Positions 35,720 to 45,827 of a stretch of DNA of 64,000 nucleotides are shown here, in pieces (the stretch's first letter is position 1; every line of letters starts with the position of its first letter). Under the pieces are notes generated by a model. It saw only the letters and a program-made list of their open reading frames with translations. It was not told the DNA's origin and searched no databases. The position numbers and the translations under genes were made by a program. This DNA comes from Bacillota bacterium. Its GTDB lineage: Bacteria > Bacillota > Clostridia > Lachnospirales > Lachnospiraceae. The stretch lies in the NCBI GenBank assembly GCA_023398375.1, contig JAEWSH010000073.1, forward strand, positions 25,802 to 89,801, in the 5' to 3' direction.

Positions 35720-38700
35720 ATGGCATTTACGCATCTTCATGTGCATACAGAATATAGTTTGCTGGATGGTTCGAACAAAATAAAAGAATGTGTGAAACGT
35801 GTGAAGGAATTGGGCATGGATAGTGTTGCAATTACAGATCATGGAGTTATGTATGGGGTAATAGATTTTTACCGGGCAGCGCATGAAGCGGGCATCAAAC
35901 CGATTTTGGGCTGTGAAGTCTATGTGGCACCAAATTCCAGATTTGATAAAGAATTGACCGGCGGTGAGGACCGTTATTATCATTTGGTGTTACTGGCTGA
36001 AAATAATACAGGATATGCCAATCTGATGAAAATAGTGAGCCGCGGATTTACGGAGGGGTACTATTATAAACCACGTGTCGATATGGAAATATTAAAGCAA
36101 TACCATGAAGGTATTATTGCATTATCTGCATGTCTTGCCGGTGAAGTACAAAGATATATAACGAAAGGTCTGGTGGAAGAAGCAAAGAAATGTGCAAAGA
36201 AGTATGAGAACTGTTTTGGAAAGGGCAATTATTTTCTGGAGATGCAGGACCATGGGATTCCAGAGCAAAGAACAGTGAATACTGCGTTGCTTACGATGAG
36301 CAAGGAGCTTGATATTCCACTTGTCGTAACGAATGATATCCACTACACTTATCGGGATGACGAGAAGTCACATGATATTCTTCTTTGTATTCAGACAGGA
36401 AAGAAAGTAACGGATGAAGACCGTATGCGCTATGATGGCGGGCAGTATTATGTAAAGAGCGAAGACGAGATGCACCTGTTGTTCCCATATGCACAGGAAG
36501 CGCTGGAGAATACGCATAAAATTGCGGAGCGCTGTAATGTAGAGATAGAATTTGGAGTAACCAAACTGCCGAAATATGAGGTGCCCGAAGGATTTAATTC
36601 TTGGACATATCTTGAAAAACTATGTTTTGACGGGCTGGGGGACAGATACCCTGATGATGACGGTACATTAAAAGAAAGACTGGAGTATGAACTTAATACC
36701 ATACAAAAAATGGGATATGTGGATTATTTTCTGATCGTATGGGATTTTATAAATTGGGCGAAAAAAAATGGAATACCGGTGGGACCTGGCAGAGGTTCAG
36801 CGGCAGGGAGTATTGTGTCTTATTGTCTGGAAATCACAGATATTGATCCAGTCAAGTACAATCTTTTGTTTGAACGCTTCCTGAATCCGGAACGTGTCTC
36901 CATGCCTGATATTGATATTGATTTCTGCTATGAGAGACGCCAGGAAGTCATTGATTATGTGGGGAGAAAATATGGCGCTGATAAAGTGGTGCAAATTGTA
37001 ACATTTGGTACTATGGCGGCAAAGGGAGTTATCAGAGATGTAGGGCGTGCTATGGATCTCCCATACGCATATGTGGATACTATTGCAAAAATGATACCAA
37101 ATGAACTGAATATTACAATTGACAGAGCACTTAACATAAATCCGGAATTTCGTGGGCTTTATGAAAGAGAGGAACAAGTACATTTTCTGATTGATATGTG
37201 TAAACGTTTGGAAGGATTGCCAAGGCATACTTCCATGCATGCGGCAGGTGTCGTTATCTGTCAGAAAGCAGCCGATGAATTTGTTCCGCTGTCGCGGGGG
37301 TCTGACGGTTCTATTACAACACAGTTCACAATGACGACATTGGAAGAACTGGGACTGTTAAAAATGGATTTCTTAGGCTTGCGGACTTTGACCGTCATTC
37401 AGAATGCAGTACGGTTCGTTGAACAGTCAACGGGCACTAAGCTTGATATGGATCAGATTGATTATGATGATAAAGCTGTGCTTGCTTCGATCGGAACCGG
37501 ACGGACGGATGGTCTGTTTCAATTGGAAAGTGCAGGAATGAAGAACTTCATGAAAGAATTGAAGCCACAGAATCTGGAGGATGTAATTGCGGGAATATCT
37601 CTATATCGACCAGGTCCGATGGATTTTATTCCTAAATATATCAAAGGAAAGAACAGTAATGATGCTATTACATATTCCTGTCCGCAGCTGGAGCCGATCC
37701 TGGCACCAACATATGGATGTATTGTTTATCAGGAACAGGTTATGCAGATCGTGCGGGATCTTGGTGGTTATACATTAGGACGAAGCGACCTGGTCCGTCG
37801 AGCAATGTCAAAGAAAAAACAATATGTAATGGAAAAGGAACGGGAGAATTTTATTCATGGTAATGTGGAAGAAGGTGTCCCGGGATGCGAGGCCAATGGA
37901 ATCTTACCAGAGGTTGCAAGTAAAATATATGATGATATGATGGATTTTGCTAAGTACGCATTTAACAAATCCCATGCAGCGTGTTATGCGGTCGTTTCCT
38001 ATCAAACGGCATATTTAAAGTATTACTATCCAGTCGAATTTATGGCAGCATTACTGACTTCTGTAATTGATAATCCGGGTAAAGTAGCTGGTTATATTCT
38101 GACCTGCCGAAATATGAACATTACGATCCTGCCTCCGGATATCAATGAGGGAGAAGCTGGATTTTCAGTATCTGACGGTGCGATCCGTTATGCATTAACA
38201 GCAATCAAGAGTGTGGGAAGACCAATTATCGAAGCAATTGTACAAGAACGTAAAAATCATGGGAAATATAGTAATTTAAAAGATTTTATTGCAAGAAATA
38301 TAGATCATGATGTAAATAAAAGAGCAGTTGAGAACTTTATTAAGGCAGGCGCATTAGACAGCCTTGGCGGTACCAGAAAACAGTTCATGAGTGTATATGT
38401 CGGTATTATGGATCACATGCACCAGGATAAGAAAAACAACATGGCAGGGCAGATTTCTCTCTTTGATATTGTATCAGAAGAGGAAAAGGATGATTTTGAT
38501 ATCAAGCTTCCCGATGTGGGTGAATATGCGAAAGAAATGATGCTTGGTTTTGAAAAGGAAGTGCTTGGTATCTATATAAGCGGACATCCGTTAGAGGAGT
38601 ATGAAGCAATCTGGAAGAAACATATTACGGCCACGACTGCTGATTTTATGCTGGATGAAGAAATCAATGCGGTCGCAATCGCGGATGGAATATCAGTTAC

Positions 38701-39169
38701 TGTGGGCGGCATGATCGCTGAGAAAAAAATCAAATATACAAAAAATGATAAAGTAATGGCATTTATTACCCTTGAGGATCTTGTGGGAAGTGTGGAAGTT
38801 ATTATATTTCCAAAAGACTATGAGAATAATGCTGCAAATTTAAATGAAGACAGCAAAGTATTTATCAAAGGCCGTACCTCTGTGGAAGAAGATAAAGATG
38901 GTAAACTGATCTGTGAACAAATTACAAGTTTTACGGATATTCCAAAGAAAATGTGGATAAAATTCTGTACAAAAGAAGCATATGAGGATAAAGCAGAAAG
39001 GCTCTTTCAAATTTTAAATAATTCAGATGGCAAAGACTATGTGGTTATTTATATAGAAGAAACAAAACAAATAAAACAGCTGCCTGCGAATCGGACAATT
39101 AATGCAACAGCAGAACTTGTGGAACAATTAACCTCGATTTTGGGCGAACAAAATGTAAAAATCGTGTAA
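35720..39169 (+). CDS. dnaE: DNA polymerase III alpha subunit
   Basis: A 1149-residue replicative polymerase of the DnaE type (not PolC: no internal exonuclease domain). The N-terminal PHP domain begins HLHVHTEYSLLDG; the palm has GPGRGSAAGS and PDIDIDFCYERR with catalytic aspartates; the C-terminal OB fold is SVTVGGMIAEKKIKYT. ATG 35720 follows AAAGGAGG; an upstream ATG at 35684 would add 12 residues before the conserved start. The pfkA gene follows, an order seen in many Firmicutes. Confidence 0.95.
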   Translation: MAFTHLHVHTEYSLLDGSNKIKECVKRVKELGMDSVAITDHGVMYGVIDFYRAAHEAGIKPILGCEVYVAPNSRFDKELTGGEDRYYHLVLLAENNTGYANLMKIVSRGFTEGYYYKPRVDMEILKQYHEGIIALSACLAGEVQRYITKGLVEEAKKCAKKYENCFGKGNYFLEMQDHGIPEQRTVNTALLTMSKELDIPLVVTNDIHYTYRDDEKSHDILLCIQTGKKVTDEDRMRYDGGQYYVKSEDEMHLLFPYAQEALENTHKIAERCNVEIEFGVTKLPKYEVPEGFNSWTYLEKLCFDGLGDRYPDDDGTLKERLEYELNTIQKMGYVDYFLIVWDFINWAKKNGIPVGPGRGSAAGSIVSYCLEITDIDPVKYNLLFERFLNPERVSMPDIDIDFCYERRQEVIDYVGRKYGADKVVQIVTFGTMAAKGVIRDVGRAMDLPYAYVDTIAKMIPNELNITIDRALNINPEFRGLYEREEQVHFLIDMCKRLEGLPRHTSMHAAGVVICQKAADEFVPLSRGSDGSITTQFTMTTLEELGLLKMDFLGLRTLTVIQNAVRFVEQSTGTKLDMDQIDYDDKAVLASIGTGRTDGLFQLESAGMKNFMKELKPQNLEDVIAGISLYRPGPMDFIPKYIKGKNSNDAITYSCPQLEPILAPTYGCIVYQEQVMQIVRDLGGYTLGRSDLVRRAMSKKKQYVMEKERENFIHGNVEEGVPGCEANGILPEVASKIYDDMMDFAKYAFNKSHAACYAVVSYQTAYLKYYYPVEFMAALLTSVIDNPGKVAGYILTCRNMNITILPPDINEGEAGFSVSDGAIRYALTAIKSVGRPIIEAIVQERKNHGKYSNLKDFIARNIDHDVNKRAVENFIKAGALDSLGGTRKQFMSVYVGIMDHMHQDKKNNMAGQISLFDIVSEEEKDDFDIKLPDVGEYAKEMMLGFEKEVLGIYISGHPLEEYEAIWKKHITATTADFMLDEEINAVAIADGISVTVGGMIAEKKIKYTKNDKVMAFITLEDLVGSVEVIIFPKDYENNAANLNEDSKVFIKGRTSVEEDKDGKLICEQITSFTDIPKKMWIKFCTKEAYEDKAERLFQILNNSDGKDYVVIYIEETKQIKQLPANRTINATAELVEQLTSILGEQNVKIV

Positions 39170-39243
39170 CATCCCATGAAATAGGTTGAAAAGCATAAGG
39201 AAAAGGATTAAAATGTAAAGAAATATAGGCAGGAGGAATCGGC

Positions 39244-40218
39244 ATGTCCAAGGAGATCAAGACAATCGGAGTATTAACAAGCGGTGGAGATGCACCTGGT
39301 ATGAACGCAGCAATCAGAGCAGTTGTGCGTAAATCCATTGCAAACGGCGTGAAAGTAAAGGGTGTTAAAAAAGGATATCAGGGACTTTTAAATGAAGAAA
39401 TCATAGATTTGGAAGCTAAAAATGTATCGGATACGATCCAAAGGGGAGGAACGATTCTCGGGACTGCGCGCTGCGCAGAGTTCAGAACGGAAGAGGGGCA
39501 GCAGAAAGGCGCAGAAGTCTGCAAAAAATACGGTATTGATGGAATGGTAGTGATTGGTGGAGACGGTTCTTATCAGGGTGCATTAAAACTGGCTGCTCAT
39601 GGAATCAATACAGTAGGTCTTCCGGGGACCATCGATTTGGATATTGCGTGTACGGAGTATACGATTGGGTTTGATACGGCAATCAATACTGCTATGCAGG
39701 CAATTGACAAAGTGCGTGATACATCATCTTCCCATGAAAGATGCAGTATCATTGAAGTAATGGGCAGAAATGCCGGATATATCGCATTGTGGTGCGGTAT
39801 AGCTAATGGTGCGGAGGATATTCTGATTCCGGAAAAATATGATTTTGATGAACAGCGTATTATTAATAATATTATTAATAACAGAAAAAGAGGTAAGACA
39901 CATCATATTATTATTAATGCAGAAGGAATCGGACATTCTACATCTATGGCCAGAAGAATTGAAGCCGCTACAGGAATCGAAACAAGAGCAACGATCTTAG
40001 GATATATGCAGCGTGGCGGTTCACCGACCTGTAAAGATCGTTTTTATGCTTCTATTATGGGAGCATATGCTGCAGATATTTTGTGTCAGGGAAAAACAAA
40101 TCGTGTAGTTGGTTACCAGCATGGAGAATTTGTTGACTTTGATATTGAAGAAGCATTAAAGATGCAGAAAGATATACCAGAATATCAATATGAGGTAAGT
40201 AGAATTCTTTCTATTTAG
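39244..40218 (+). CDS. pfkA: 6-phosphofructokinase
   Basis: A 324-residue ATP-type phosphofructokinase (length and GGDGS motif with glycine where PPi-dependent enzymes have aspartate). ATP site GVLTSGGDAPGMNAAIRA, substrate site PGTIDLDIACTEYTIG, and GYMQRGGSP are present. The usual TIDND reads TIDLD; the catalytic aspartate is kept. Some clostridial enzymes share this. AGGAGG lies before the ATG. It catalyses the committed step of glycolysis. Confidence 0.95.
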   Translation: MSKEIKTIGVLTSGGDAPGMNAAIRAVVRKSIANGVKVKGVKKGYQGLLNEEIIDLEAKNVSDTIQRGGTILGTARCAEFRTEEGQQKGAEVCKKYGIDGMVVIGGDGSYQGALKLAAHGINTVGLPGTIDLDIACTEYTIGFDTAINTAMQAIDKVRDTSSSHERCSIIEVMGRNAGYIALWCGIANGAEDILIPEKYDFDEQRIINNIINNRKRGKTHHIIINAEGIGHSTSMARRIEAATGIETRATILGYMQRGGSPTCKDRFYASIMGAYAADILCQGKTNRVVGYQHGEFVDFDIEEALKMQKDIPEYQYEVSRILSI

Positions 40219-40230
40219 TTAAGGAAAATT

Positions 40231-41568
40231 ATGAAAAAAATAAAATTAGGTATGCCCACAACGCGGGTGTTGGCGATTGGATTTGCACTGATCATTTTAT
40301 TAGGATCTGTGCTTCTTACCTTGCCCATCGCGAGCAGAGACGGAAGTACTTCTTATCTGGATGCGTTGTTTACAGCTACATCTGCAACATGTGTTACGGG
40401 TCTTGTTGTTTATGACACCTACCAAAATTGGACGTTGTTCGGGCAGATTGTTATATTGGGATTGATTCAGATCGGTGGTCTTGGTTTTATGACCATAGGA
40501 GTATATATATCTGTTCTTCTGAAAAAGAAGATAGGACTTAAGGAAAGAGAGGGTATTCATGAAAGTGTAAGCACACTTGAAATTGCGGGTGTTGTCCGAT
40601 TGGTTCGTTTTATTATACGCGGTACTTTCACATTTGAAATGATTGGTGCTATATTACTTGCAATTCGCTTTATTCCAACGAGAGGATTGATAAAGGGAAT
40701 TTATTATGGAATATTCCATTCAGTTTCTGCATTCTGTAATGCCGGATTTGATTTAATGGGCGACGTAGAAGCATATTCTTCTTTCGTGGCCTATGAAGGG
40801 GATATTATTGTAAATCTTACCATTATGTTTTTGATTATAGTAGGTGGTATCGGATTTATTGTATGGGATGATATCAATAGAAATAAGTTCCATTTCCGAA
40901 AATATCTGTTACATACTAAAATTGTTCTTACTGCAACGATAGTATTGGTATTTGGCGGAGCGCTGTTGTTCCTGCTAATCGAGAATCATGCTACATTGGA
41001 AGGTTTATCAGTGAAAGGAAAAGTTCTAGGTGCCCTTTTCAGCTCTGTAACGGCCAGAACGGCAGGATTTAATACTACGGATACTGCATCACTTACCAAT
41101 CCGGGTAAAATGCTTACCATGCTGCTTATGTTCATAGGTGGCAGCTCTGGATCTACTGCTGGTGGTGTAAAGACAACTACTTTTGTAGTGGCGCTTTGCT
41201 TTGCATATGCTATGATCAAGAGGACACAGGGGACGAATTTGTTTGGCAGGCGTCTGGAGGATGAGACTTTGAAAAAGGCGAATGCTGTTCTGTTCATAAA
41301 TCTATCCTTAGCCTTTGGAGCAGCATTTGTTATACTTTTTGTACAACCGCTTGGTTTTTCGGAGGTACTGTTCGAAGTGCTTTCAGCAATCGGAACAGTT
41401 GGAATGTCAACAGGTATTACAAGAGACTTGCTTCCGGTATCAAGGGTGGTCATCATATTACTGATGTATTGCGGAAGACTGGGAAGCCTTAGCTTTGCAT
41501 TGACCTTTGCACAAAGTAAGGTCATAGCACCTGTTCAACAGCCGGTAGAAAGAATTATAGTTGGATAA
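40231..41568 (+). CDS. TrkH/KtrB-type potassium transporter, membrane subunit
   Basis: A 445-residue membrane protein with about ten segments and the four repeated selectivity-filter-like loops of the Trk/Ktr family (for example SATCVTGLVVYDT, SAFCNAGFDLMG, TARTAGFNTTD and IGTVGMSTGI). It forms the potassium pore. The gene is 12 bases after pfkA and is followed by its regulatory partner at 41599. Confidence 0.93.
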   Translation: MKKIKLGMPTTRVLAIGFALIILLGSVLLTLPIASRDGSTSYLDALFTATSATCVTGLVVYDTYQNWTLFGQIVILGLIQIGGLGFMTIGVYISVLLKKKIGLKEREGIHESVSTLEIAGVVRLVRFIIRGTFTFEMIGAILLAIRFIPTRGLIKGIYYGIFHSVSAFCNAGFDLMGDVEAYSSFVAYEGDIIVNLTIMFLIIVGGIGFIVWDDINRNKFHFRKYLLHTKIVLTATIVLVFGGALLFLLIENHATLEGLSVKGKVLGALFSSVTARTAGFNTTDTASLTNPGKMLTMLLMFIGGSSGSTAGGVKTTTFVVALCFAYAMIKRTQGTNLFGRRLEDETLKKANAVLFINLSLAFGAAFVILFVQPLGFSEVLFEVLSAIGTVGMSTGITRDLLPVSRVVIILLMYCGRLGSLSFALTFAQSKVIAPVQQPVERIIVG

Positions 41569-41598
41569 ATTATAGAATGAAATTGGAGAATATTAGAA

Positions 41599-42255
41599 AT
41601 GAAATCAATATTAATTATTGGACTTGGAAGATTTGGGCATCATTTAACGATGGATTTTATTAATCAGGGAAATGATGTCATGATCATCGATCAGGATGAA
41701 AAGAAAATAGAGGATCTGGTGCCGTATGCGGCAAGTGCTAAAATTGGAGACTGTACGAATCCAGATGTGCTAAAAAGCTTGGGCATTGGTAATTTTGATC
41801 TGATCTTCGTATGTATTGGAACAAATTTCCAGAGTAGTCTTGAAATTACGAGTCTGGTAAAGGAAATGGGTGGTAAACGTGTCATCAGCAAAGCCACCAG
41901 AGACATTCAGGCAAAATTCCTGCTGAAAAATGGAGCTGATGAAGTAGTGTATCCGGATAAGGATATTGCTGAGCGGTTAGCAACAAGGTGCAGTATGAAT
42001 CACATTTTTGACTATATTGGACTGGGAGTAGGATATGGAATCTTTGAGATCTTGCCGTTGAAGGAATGGATCGGCAAGACGATCCGGGAATCGGATATCG
42101 CTGCAAAATATCATGTATCTATCCTTGGAATCAAAGGCGGAGAAAGGAAAAAACCTGATTTTATGCCAGCGGCCGGCTATGAGATACAAGCAAACGATCA
42201 TTTGATCGTATTGGCACAAAACAGCGTGGCACAAACATTATTTAAGAAATTGTAA
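41599..42255 (+). CDS. TrkA/KtrA-type potassium uptake regulator
   Basis: A 218-residue cytoplasmic protein. Residues about 1-120 are a RCK_N nucleotide-binding domain (IIGLGRFGHHLTMDF; ATP or NAD site), and residues about 135-218 an RCK_C domain. It gates the adjacent membrane subunit. About 30 bases after it; GGAG precedes the ATG. Confidence 0.93.
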   Translation: MKSILIIGLGRFGHHLTMDFINQGNDVMIIDQDEKKIEDLVPYAASAKIGDCTNPDVLKSLGIGNFDLIFVCIGTNFQSSLEITSLVKEMGGKRVISKATRDIQAKFLLKNGADEVVYPDKDIAERLATRCSMNHIFDYIGLGVGYGIFEILPLKEWIGKTIRESDIAAKYHVSILGIKGGERKKPDFMPAAGYEIQANDHLIVLAQNSVAQTLFKKL

Positions 42256-42270
42256 AGCGGAGTAGAATAG

Positions 42271-43050
42271 ATGATAACATCTGCTGGAAACAGTAAAATA
42301 AAAAGAGTAGTGCAGTTAAATCAAAAAGCAAAGGCGCGAAGGGATGAAAATGTCTTCCTTGTAGAAGGACTTAAGATGTTTTTAGAAGCGCCTGCAGAGA
42401 AGATTCGGGACGTATATGTTACCGAATCTTTTTATCATAAGTATCCTCAGTGTCAAATAAAAATGCAGGATTGTAAGTACGAATTTGTATCAGAGGAAGT
42501 ATTTGAAAAGATATCGGATACGAAAACGCCCCAAGGAATTTTGTGTATTGTGGAACAATTTCAGTATCAACTGGATCAGGTCATCGGTGGAATTAATCCG
42601 CTGATCGTAATGATAGAAGATCTACAGGACCCGGGAAATCTCGGGACAATTATCAGAACCGGTGAGGGTGCTGGAATTGATGGCGTAATTATGAGCAGGA
42701 ATACGGTAGATATTTATAACCCAAAGACAATCAGGGCAACCATGGGTTCTATTTATAGAGTTCCTTTTTTGTATGAAGAGAATTTAACCGATGTATTACA
42801 AAAAATGCATACAAAAGGCATAAAAACATATGCTGCACATCTTGCCGGAAATAATTATTATAATAGTTATACTTTTACTGGAGGTACGGCTTTCCTGATT
42901 GGAAATGAAGGGAATGGCTTACGTGAAGAGACGGCTGGACAAGCAACCTCTTATATTAAGATTCCCATGGCAGGGCAGGTGGAATCACTGAATGCGGCAA
43001 TTGCAACATCCCTTCTGATATATGAAGCAAGGCGGCAGAGAAGCATATAA
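42271..43050 (+). CDS. TrmH/SpoU-family RNA 2'-O-methyltransferase
   Basis: A 259-residue SAM-dependent methyltransferase. An N-terminal RNA-binding region (VVQLNQKAKARRDENVFLVEGLKMF) is followed by the knotted SPOUT domain with MIEDLQDPGNLGTIIRTGEGAG, FLIGNEGNGLREE and IPMAGQVESLNAAIATSLLIYEARRQR. It most likely modifies 23S rRNA or tRNA; the target base is unknown. In line with the Trk and proC genes. Confidence 0.92.
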   Translation: MITSAGNSKIKRVVQLNQKAKARRDENVFLVEGLKMFLEAPAEKIRDVYVTESFYHKYPQCQIKMQDCKYEFVSEEVFEKISDTKTPQGILCIVEQFQYQLDQVIGGINPLIVMIEDLQDPGNLGTIIRTGEGAGIDGVIMSRNTVDIYNPKTIRATMGSIYRVPFLYEENLTDVLQKMHTKGIKTYAAHLAGNNYYNSYTFTGGTAFLIGNEGNGLREETAGQATSYIKIPMAGQVESLNAAIATSLLIYEARRQRSI

Positions 43051-43070
43051 ACGTTTAAAAGGAGAAAAAA

Positions 43071-43868
43071 ATGATCAAAATTGGTTTTATTGGACTTGGT
43101 AATATGGCAAATGCCATGATAGGTGGAATATTAGAAAAACAAATTTTCAAGCCGGAAGAAATAATAGGTTCGAACCGCTCAGAAAACGGGCTAATAAAAA
43201 TAAAAGAGAAGTTTCATATTATGACAGCCTTATCAAACAAAGAAGTGGCGGAAAAATCCGAAATTATAGTGCTTTCCATAAAACCTCAATTTTATCCTGC
43301 AGTGATAGAAGAAATCAGGGACTGTGTAACAACAGATAAAATTGTAATATCGATCGCACCTGGAAAAACCCTGCAATGGTTGGAACATTTATTTGAGGAA
43401 CAAATAAAAATTGTCAGATGCATGCCGAACACACCTGCATTGGTAGGCGAAGGATGTACCGGAGTATGTTATAATGAATGGGTCACGGAAGCGGAGATAC
43501 AAAATGTTCAGACTATCCTATCAGGTTTTGGAAAGGCTATTGTAGTTGCAGAACATATGATGGATGCTGTAGTAGGAGTGAGCGGGAGCTCTCCGGCTTA
43601 TGTATTTATGTTTATAGAAGCGATGGCAGATGCAGCAGTTGCAGAAGGCCTGCCACGTAAGCAGGCTTATGAATTTGCAGCTCAGGCGGTACTGGGAAGT
43701 GCGAAGATGGTGTTGGAAACTGGTAAGCATCCGGCAGAATTGAAGGATATGGTGTGTTCACCAGGTGGAACGACGATTCAGGCCGTTCGTGTATTAGAAG
43801 AAAAAGGATTGCGTTCAGCGGTGATAGAAGCGGTTGAGGCTTGTATTTCAAAGGCGAGAAGTATGTAA
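43071..43868 (+). CDS. proC: Pyrroline-5-carboxylate reductase
   Basis: A 265-residue enzyme, last step of proline synthesis, using NAD(P)H. N-terminal GFIGLGNMANAMIGGI is the Rossmann motif and the C-terminal MVCSPGGTTIQAVRVLEEKGLRSAVIEAV is the family signature. AAAGGAGA precedes the ATG. Closes the run of genes ending at the terminator 43902-43948. Confidence 0.95.
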   Translation: MIKIGFIGLGNMANAMIGGILEKQIFKPEEIIGSNRSENGLIKIKEKFHIMTALSNKEVAEKSEIIVLSIKPQFYPAVIEEIRDCVTTDKIVISIAPGKTLQWLEHLFEEQIKIVRCMPNTPALVGEGCTGVCYNEWVTEAEIQNVQTILSGFGKAIVVAEHMMDAVVGVSGSSPAYVFMFIEAMADAAVAEGLPRKQAYEFAAQAVLGSAKMVLETGKHPAELKDMVCSPGGTTIQAVRVLEEKGLRSAVIEAVEACISKARSM

Positions 43869-43901
43869 GAAATTACGAAATTATTATACAGAAATTACTA
43901 T

Positions 43902-43948
43902 TATTAAAAAAAGTGTGAAATAGGAAAAGCTATTTTGCACTTTTTTTG
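43902..43948 (+). terminator. Terminator after proC
   Basis: AAAAAAAGTGTGAAATAG and CTATTTTGCACTTTTTTT form a long stem with a T run on the plus strand. Confidence 0.85.
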
Positions 43949-43995
43949 TGTATAAAAAGGGTAGTGATGCATAAAATACAGAAAGACGGGAAAAC

Positions 43996-44024
43996 TTGAC
44001 AAAAAGTTTTACTTTTGCTATTAT
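43996..44024 (+). promoter_or_regulatory. Promoter of the SleB-like hydrolase gene
   Basis: A perfect TTGACA at 43996-44001 and TATTAT at 44019-44024, 17 bases apart. The start codon is about 100 bases on, leaving a leader of about 95 bases. Confidence 0.7.
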
Positions 44025-44126
44025 ATGAAAATCTTACAAAGTGTTAATAAGTTTGTAACATTTGTAAGAATAATGAAATATCTAAAAGTGGTTCAGATGT
44101 GAATGGTAAAATATTTGGAGGTAAAT

Positions 44127-45236
44127 ATGAGATCAGGAAACAAAATACTGCTGGGTGGTATGATGGCAATGTTATTTATGATGCTTGCTATGATGGTATC
44201 TGCAACAGATTCAGAAGCAGTAGAAGTGAGTGATTATCTAAGTTCTCTTAATGAGGGCGCCGCAATTGTATTAGATGCGGATATTACGCTTGATACAGAA
44301 GAATTGAATAAAGTAGTTGAAAAAGTAACGAACGAGCCTGAGAAAGAGTCAAGCGGTTCAGAGGAATCTAAACTGGTCATGGCGAATGTAAAAGAATCAA
44401 TGAATATACGAGCTGAGGCAGATGAAGATTCAGAAAAAGTCGGATTATTGTATAAAGACTGCGGTGGAGAGATCTTAGAACAAAAAGGTGACTGGACAAA
44501 AATTAAATCTGGTGAGCTAATTGGCTGGGCAAAGGATGAATATTTATTGTTTGGCAATGACGCAGAACAGTTAGCCAGTGAAGTTGGGAATCTGGTAGCC
44601 AAAGTGGATACGGAAACTCTTCGGGTGAGAAAAGGAGCAACCGAAAATGCAGAGATTTATGGACTGCTTGCAGTGAATGATGAAGTAATTGCTTTGGAAG
44701 ATATGGGTGACTGGGTATCTGTTGACTTTGATGGGAATACAGGATATGTCGATAAAGACTATGTGAAGGTAGATTTTAAAATTGATTCCGGAGAAACGAT
44801 GGATGCAATTAAAGCAAGAGAACAGCAGATCGCGGAAGAGAAAGCCAAAGCAGAAGAAGTTAAGACGAAATTAACAGAAAACAGGGGAGCTGTTGCAGCC
44901 GATATTCCAGATACAGCGTTATTGGCAGCGCTGATTCAATGTGAGGCAGGCGGCGAAAGTTATGAAGGGCAGCTCGCAGTAGGTGCCGTAGTTATGAATA
45001 GATTACGAAGCGGAGCTTATCCTAGTACCATGCAGGGCGTTATTTATGCGTCAGGTCAATTTACTCCGGCCTTGAATGGTAAAGTGAATAATGTTGCAGC
45101 AAAAGGACCGAAGGCAAGTTGTGTTCAGGCAGCTCAGGAAGCTTTAAATGGTGTAAGCAATGTTGGGGCAGCAACTCATTTCAAACGTTCAGGAGCACAT
45201 GACGGGTATGTAATCGGAAATCATGTATTCTGGTAA
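44127..45236 (+). CDS. SH3-domain cell-wall hydrolase (CwlJ/SleB family)
   Basis: A 369-residue secreted protein. A signal peptide (about residues 1-27, with GGMMAMLFMMLAMMVSA) is followed by two bacterial SH3 domains (about 95-150 and 160-215; both with a MNIRAEADEDSEKVG- or LRVRKGATENAEIYG-type repeat), a charged helix, and a C-terminal Hydrolase_2 domain (about 265-369; LIQCEAGGESYEGQLAVGAVVMNRL, FTPALNG). Such enzymes cleave spore cortex or wall peptidoglycan. GGAGG before ATG 44127. Confidence 0.92.
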   Translation: MRSGNKILLGGMMAMLFMMLAMMVSATDSEAVEVSDYLSSLNEGAAIVLDADITLDTEELNKVVEKVTNEPEKESSGSEESKLVMANVKESMNIRAEADEDSEKVGLLYKDCGGEILEQKGDWTKIKSGELIGWAKDEYLLFGNDAEQLASEVGNLVAKVDTETLRVRKGATENAEIYGLLAVNDEVIALEDMGDWVSVDFDGNTGYVDKDYVKVDFKIDSGETMDAIKAREQQIAEEKAKAEEVKTKLTENRGAVAADIPDTALLAALIQCEAGGESYEGQLAVGAVVMNRLRSGAYPSTMQGVIYASGQFTPALNGKVNNVAAKGPKASCVQAAQEALNGVSNVGAATHFKRSGAHDGYVIGNHVFW

Positions 45237-45238
45237 AA

Positions 45239-45268
45239 AAATAGCGAACGAATAGTTCGCTATTTTTT
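45239..45268 (+). terminator. Terminator after the hydrolase gene
   Basis: AATAGCGAAC and GTTCGCTATT form a perfect ten-pair stem followed by TTTT. Confidence 0.85.
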
Positions 45269-45348
45269 AATCTATCAGGGAAGAATGGTTGAATAAACCG
45301 AAAAAGTATAGTATTATATGGAAGAAGCAGAAAGGGGAATGAAGGGAA

Positions 45349-45780
45349 ATGAGTATAACAATTGTATGGCTAGTGTTGTTTGTTGTGCTGATAGCAATAG
45401 AAATCGCGACTTTGGGACTGACTACCATCTGGTTCGCAGCAGGTGCTTTGGTGGCAACAATTGCTGCGGCATTCAATGCACCAGTGTTCATGCAGATCGC
45501 ACTATTCATTTTTGTGTCACTTGTACTATTAATATTTACGAGACCTGTTGCGGTGAAGTATTTCAACAAAGATAGAATTAGAACAAATGCAGAGAGTCTG
45601 GTAGGGAGACAAGCAATTGTGATCAGTGAAATCAATAACCTGCAGGGAATAGGCCAGGTCACAGTCGGAGGACAGGAATGGTCCGCAAGATCAGCAGATG
45701 ATAAAGGCAGGATTGCTTTGGGTTCTGTTGTTGAAGTACAAGGCATTAAAGGTGTTAAGTTAATCGTTAAAGAATTATAA
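45349..45780 (+). CDS. NfeD-like membrane protein
   Basis: A 143-residue protein with two to three N-terminal membrane segments (about 1-65) and a C-terminal OB-fold domain (about 80-143; LVGRQAIVISEINNLQGIGQVTVGGQEWSARS). This is the short NfeD form without the protease domain. It is almost always encoded beside an SPFH protein gene, as here (48 bases downstream), and probably helps its membrane assembly. Confidence 0.9.
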   Translation: MSITIVWLVLFVVLIAIEIATLGLTTIWFAAGALVATIAAAFNAPVFMQIALFIFVSLVLLIFTRPVAVKYFNKDRIRTNAESLVGRQAIVISEINNLQGIGQVTVGGQEWSARSADDKGRIALGSVVEVQGIKGVKLIVKEL

Positions 45781-45827
45781 TACTGTAAATAAGGCATATT
45801 GGAATGCCGGAAAAGAGGGATTGAGTT

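Noticed and set aside
43150..43180. tRNA-like GGTTCGAA segment
   Set aside because: It is inside proC and has no matching acceptor stem.
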